From: Propionibacterium sp.
GTDB taxonomy: Bacteria > Actinomycetota > Actinomycetes > Propionibacteriales > Propionibacteriaceae
Reading direction: 5' to 3'
Assembly: GCA_022837595.1 (NCBI GenBank)
Contig: JALHFX010000014.1
Span: 1-64,000, forward strand
Length of the DNA: 64,000 nt
In this document: piece by piece, positions 63,401-64,000 of the stretch
Layout of the letters: each line of letters opens with the position of its first letter
Position numbering within the stretch: the first letter of the stretch is position 1
Notes under the pieces: generated by a model
The model's input: the letters and a program-made list of their open reading frames with translations, nothing else
Databases searched by the model: none
Told to the model about the DNA's origin: nothing
Translations under genes and position numbers: made by a program

Positions 63401-64000
63401 GATCGAAAACCAACTAGCGACACCGATCCGGGTCATCATCGGGAACCCGCCCTACTCCACCGGCCAGGAATCGGCGAACGACGACAACCAGAACGCGAAA
63501 TACCCGACCCTAGATGCCCGCATCGCCGAAACCTACGCCGCCTTATCGACTGCGACGAACAAGAACAGTCTCTACGACTCCTACATCCGTGCGTTTCGGT
63601 GGGCCACCGACCGTATCGGCGACCACGGCGTGATCGCGTTCGTATCGAACAACGGCTGGATCGACGGCAACACCGCCGACGGCATCCGCAAAACCATGAC
63701 CGACGAGTACAGCCACATCTGGATTTACAACCTGCGCGGCAACGCTCGCACCGCTGGCATCACCAGACAAAAAGAAGGAGGCGGAGTCTTCGACGTCGGC
63801 GCCCGCACCGGAGTCGCCGTCCTCATCGCCGCCAAGAACCCGAATGCCAGCGGTCCTTTCCAGATCAGCTACCACGGGGTGCCCGACTACCAAACCCGCG
63901 ACGACAAACTCGCCGACATCCACGACGCCAGCATCGATGCCGTGGCATGGCAGACCATCACACCCAACCAAGCAGGAGACTGGCTCAACCAACGCAACGA
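60423..64000 (+). CDS. Type ISP restriction-modification enzyme (5' part, cut by window end)
   Basis: A single chain of at least 1192 residues. The Mrr-like nuclease domain has NSHDTGIDLVARNRDTGEW and TAIQCKFYD near residues 60-85. The SF2 helicase has ISACGTGKTFTS near 198, CDEAHRT near 328, YMTATPR and SVGRVMRKAP. The N6-adenine methyltransferase has LDPFTGTGTFIVRLLE near 893 and IGNPPYS near 1008. Target recognition should follow beyond the window. This order matches the LlaGI/LlaBIII group, which translocates along DNA and cuts. The ATG at 60423 follows AAGGAG by 5 bases. It stands divergently beside the primase pair, where element A has its type I operon. Confidence 0.93.
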   Translation, partial: MVATKTTVHDVIDELRAAPSTSQQGTKFEQLMVEYFHTDPTLQVTYDEVQGWSSWPHHQNSHDTGIDLVARNRDTGEWTAIQCKFYDPKHYLQKSDIDSFFTASGKSWDGVSFSNRIIISTTDKWSKHAEDALTDQLIPVQRIGLAEIAEAPIDWMRESQLEYRLRKAVRYGLRPHQKAAIAAIQEGFETCDRGKWISACGTGKTFTSLRLAEQRCKDNAGHLRVLFLAPSISLVSQTLREWMAQTQTDIRPFVVCSDTKASRQAEDISVHDIPLPTTDASKLVAALAAAPRRARGMQVVFSTYQSIDVVATAAKAAGVEFDLVLCDEAHRTTGVTLSGDSSESAFVKVHDNTYLPAAKRLYMTATPRIYGEDVKQKADDASAVLASMDDEALFGPEFHRLGFGEAVEQGLLADYKVMILVVDNQAIAENVQASLADDSMELSLDDAAKIVGCWNGLAKRTRDGDFGKDTTPMKRAVAFARNIKASTAFAEAFPQVVDALADDTSSPVDRELSCAVHHVDGTMNALIRAEQLSWLKAPIPDGECRILSNARCLSEGVDVPALDAVLFLSPRNSLVDVVQSVGRVMRKAPGKKYGYVILPVATPAGVAPEEALKDNKRYKVVWDVLNALRSHDDRFNAMINSINLDHDTKGKIDIEIIGQGPATDSDHDSGADPSTKPTAAQLPLFPYTQWRDSILARIVKKVGDREYWDAWADDVVDINTNQITRINTILAAGDPQVTDQFDQFLTGLRANLNDSIGPDDAVSMLSQHLITRPVFEALFEHASFAAQNPVSITMQRMVDALAGHGLEAETAKLGKFYDSVRRRAEGVTTAGGRQTVIHELYEQFFTKAFPKQASSFGVVYTPVEIVDFILRAADDVCRHEFGYGLTGEGVHVLDPFTGTGTFIVRLLESGIIRPDDLARKYAAELWANEIMLLAYYIACVNIETTYQALTHAHNPDADAEYLPFPGATLTDTFQISEAGDRADTSLIPVNSERIENQLATPIRVIIGNPPYSTGQESANDDNQNAKYPTLDARIAETYAALSTATNKNSLYDSYIRAFRWATDRIGDHGVIAFVSNNGWIDGNTADGIRKTMTDEYSHIWIYNLRGNARTAGITRQKEGGGVFDVGARTGVAVLIAAKNPNASGPFQISYHGVPDYQTRDDKLADIHDASIDAVAWQTITPNQAGDWLNQRN

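Larger units (their letters stand above)
57503..64000 (+). mobile_element. Element D, left part (runs off the window)
   Basis: It starts at the fourth att copy with a regulator and a cut-off replication gene. It continues with a TPR-like ORF, the primase pair and a type ISP restriction enzyme. The right end, integrase and transfer genes are not seen in the window. Confidence 0.7.

Noticed and set aside
62127..63413. 428-codon ORF antisense to the type ISP enzyme
   Set aside because: The sense frame carries helicase and methyltransferase motifs across the whole length.

Overview
The window looks like a chromosomal segment of a high-GC Gram-positive actinobacterium. Codon use is GC-rich, GTG starts are common, and the type IV secretion genes (SCO6880-like, VirB4-like, DUF6668, DUF4913) are types known from Actinobacteria. 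A propionibacterial relative is a guess from gene content and cannot be proved here. All family names come from reading the sequence and from memory; no search was run.

Bases 1 to about 6,130 are ordinary core genome. They hold a PTS pair (a beta-glucoside-type IIBCA permease followed by enzyme I), tRNA-Leu(TAG), a Bcp-type peroxiredoxin, a DUF3618 membrane protein overlapping a GroES-like gene, and an intact tRNA-Lys(CTT).

The 3' part of tRNA-Lys is an integration site used repeatedly. A perfect 41-bp repeat at 6091-6131 and 51994-52034 bounds a 45.9-kb integrative and conjugative element (element A). Element A runs in this order: divergent HTH regulators and a replication-like module (6.1-9.3 kb); accessory genes including an ArdC-like antirestriction protein and a toprim primase (9.3-13.1 kb); a type I restriction operon with an inserted Mrr-like nuclease (13.3-20.1 kb); a candidate oriT with MobC and relaxase (21.3-24.3 kb); an 11-kb cargo island with two candidate defence cassettes, an IS3-family element, a coupling-protein fragment and two serine recombinases (24.6-35.7 kb); a long leftward type IV secretion operon (48.2-35.9 kb); a toxin-antitoxin-chaperone module (48.7-50.1 kb); and a tyrosine integrase near the right end.

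After element A, parts of three more related elements are stacked on further tRNA-Lys att copies. B (52.0-55.4 kb) keeps the regulators and the replication module. C (55.4-57.5 kb) is a 2-kb remnant that joins left-end and right-end genes. D (57.5 kb to the window end) keeps a regulator, a broken replication gene, the primase pair and a single-chain type ISP restriction-modification enzyme that runs off the window. Elements A and D carry different restriction systems at the same position next to the primase pair, so that position looks like a cargo slot.

The main points to follow up are the three-gene TIGR04255-like cassette (24612-26970), the HTH-helicase cassette (29498-32375), repeat tracts that could vary hsdS and the replication gene, the regulator frame that crosses att, and the stacked att array.
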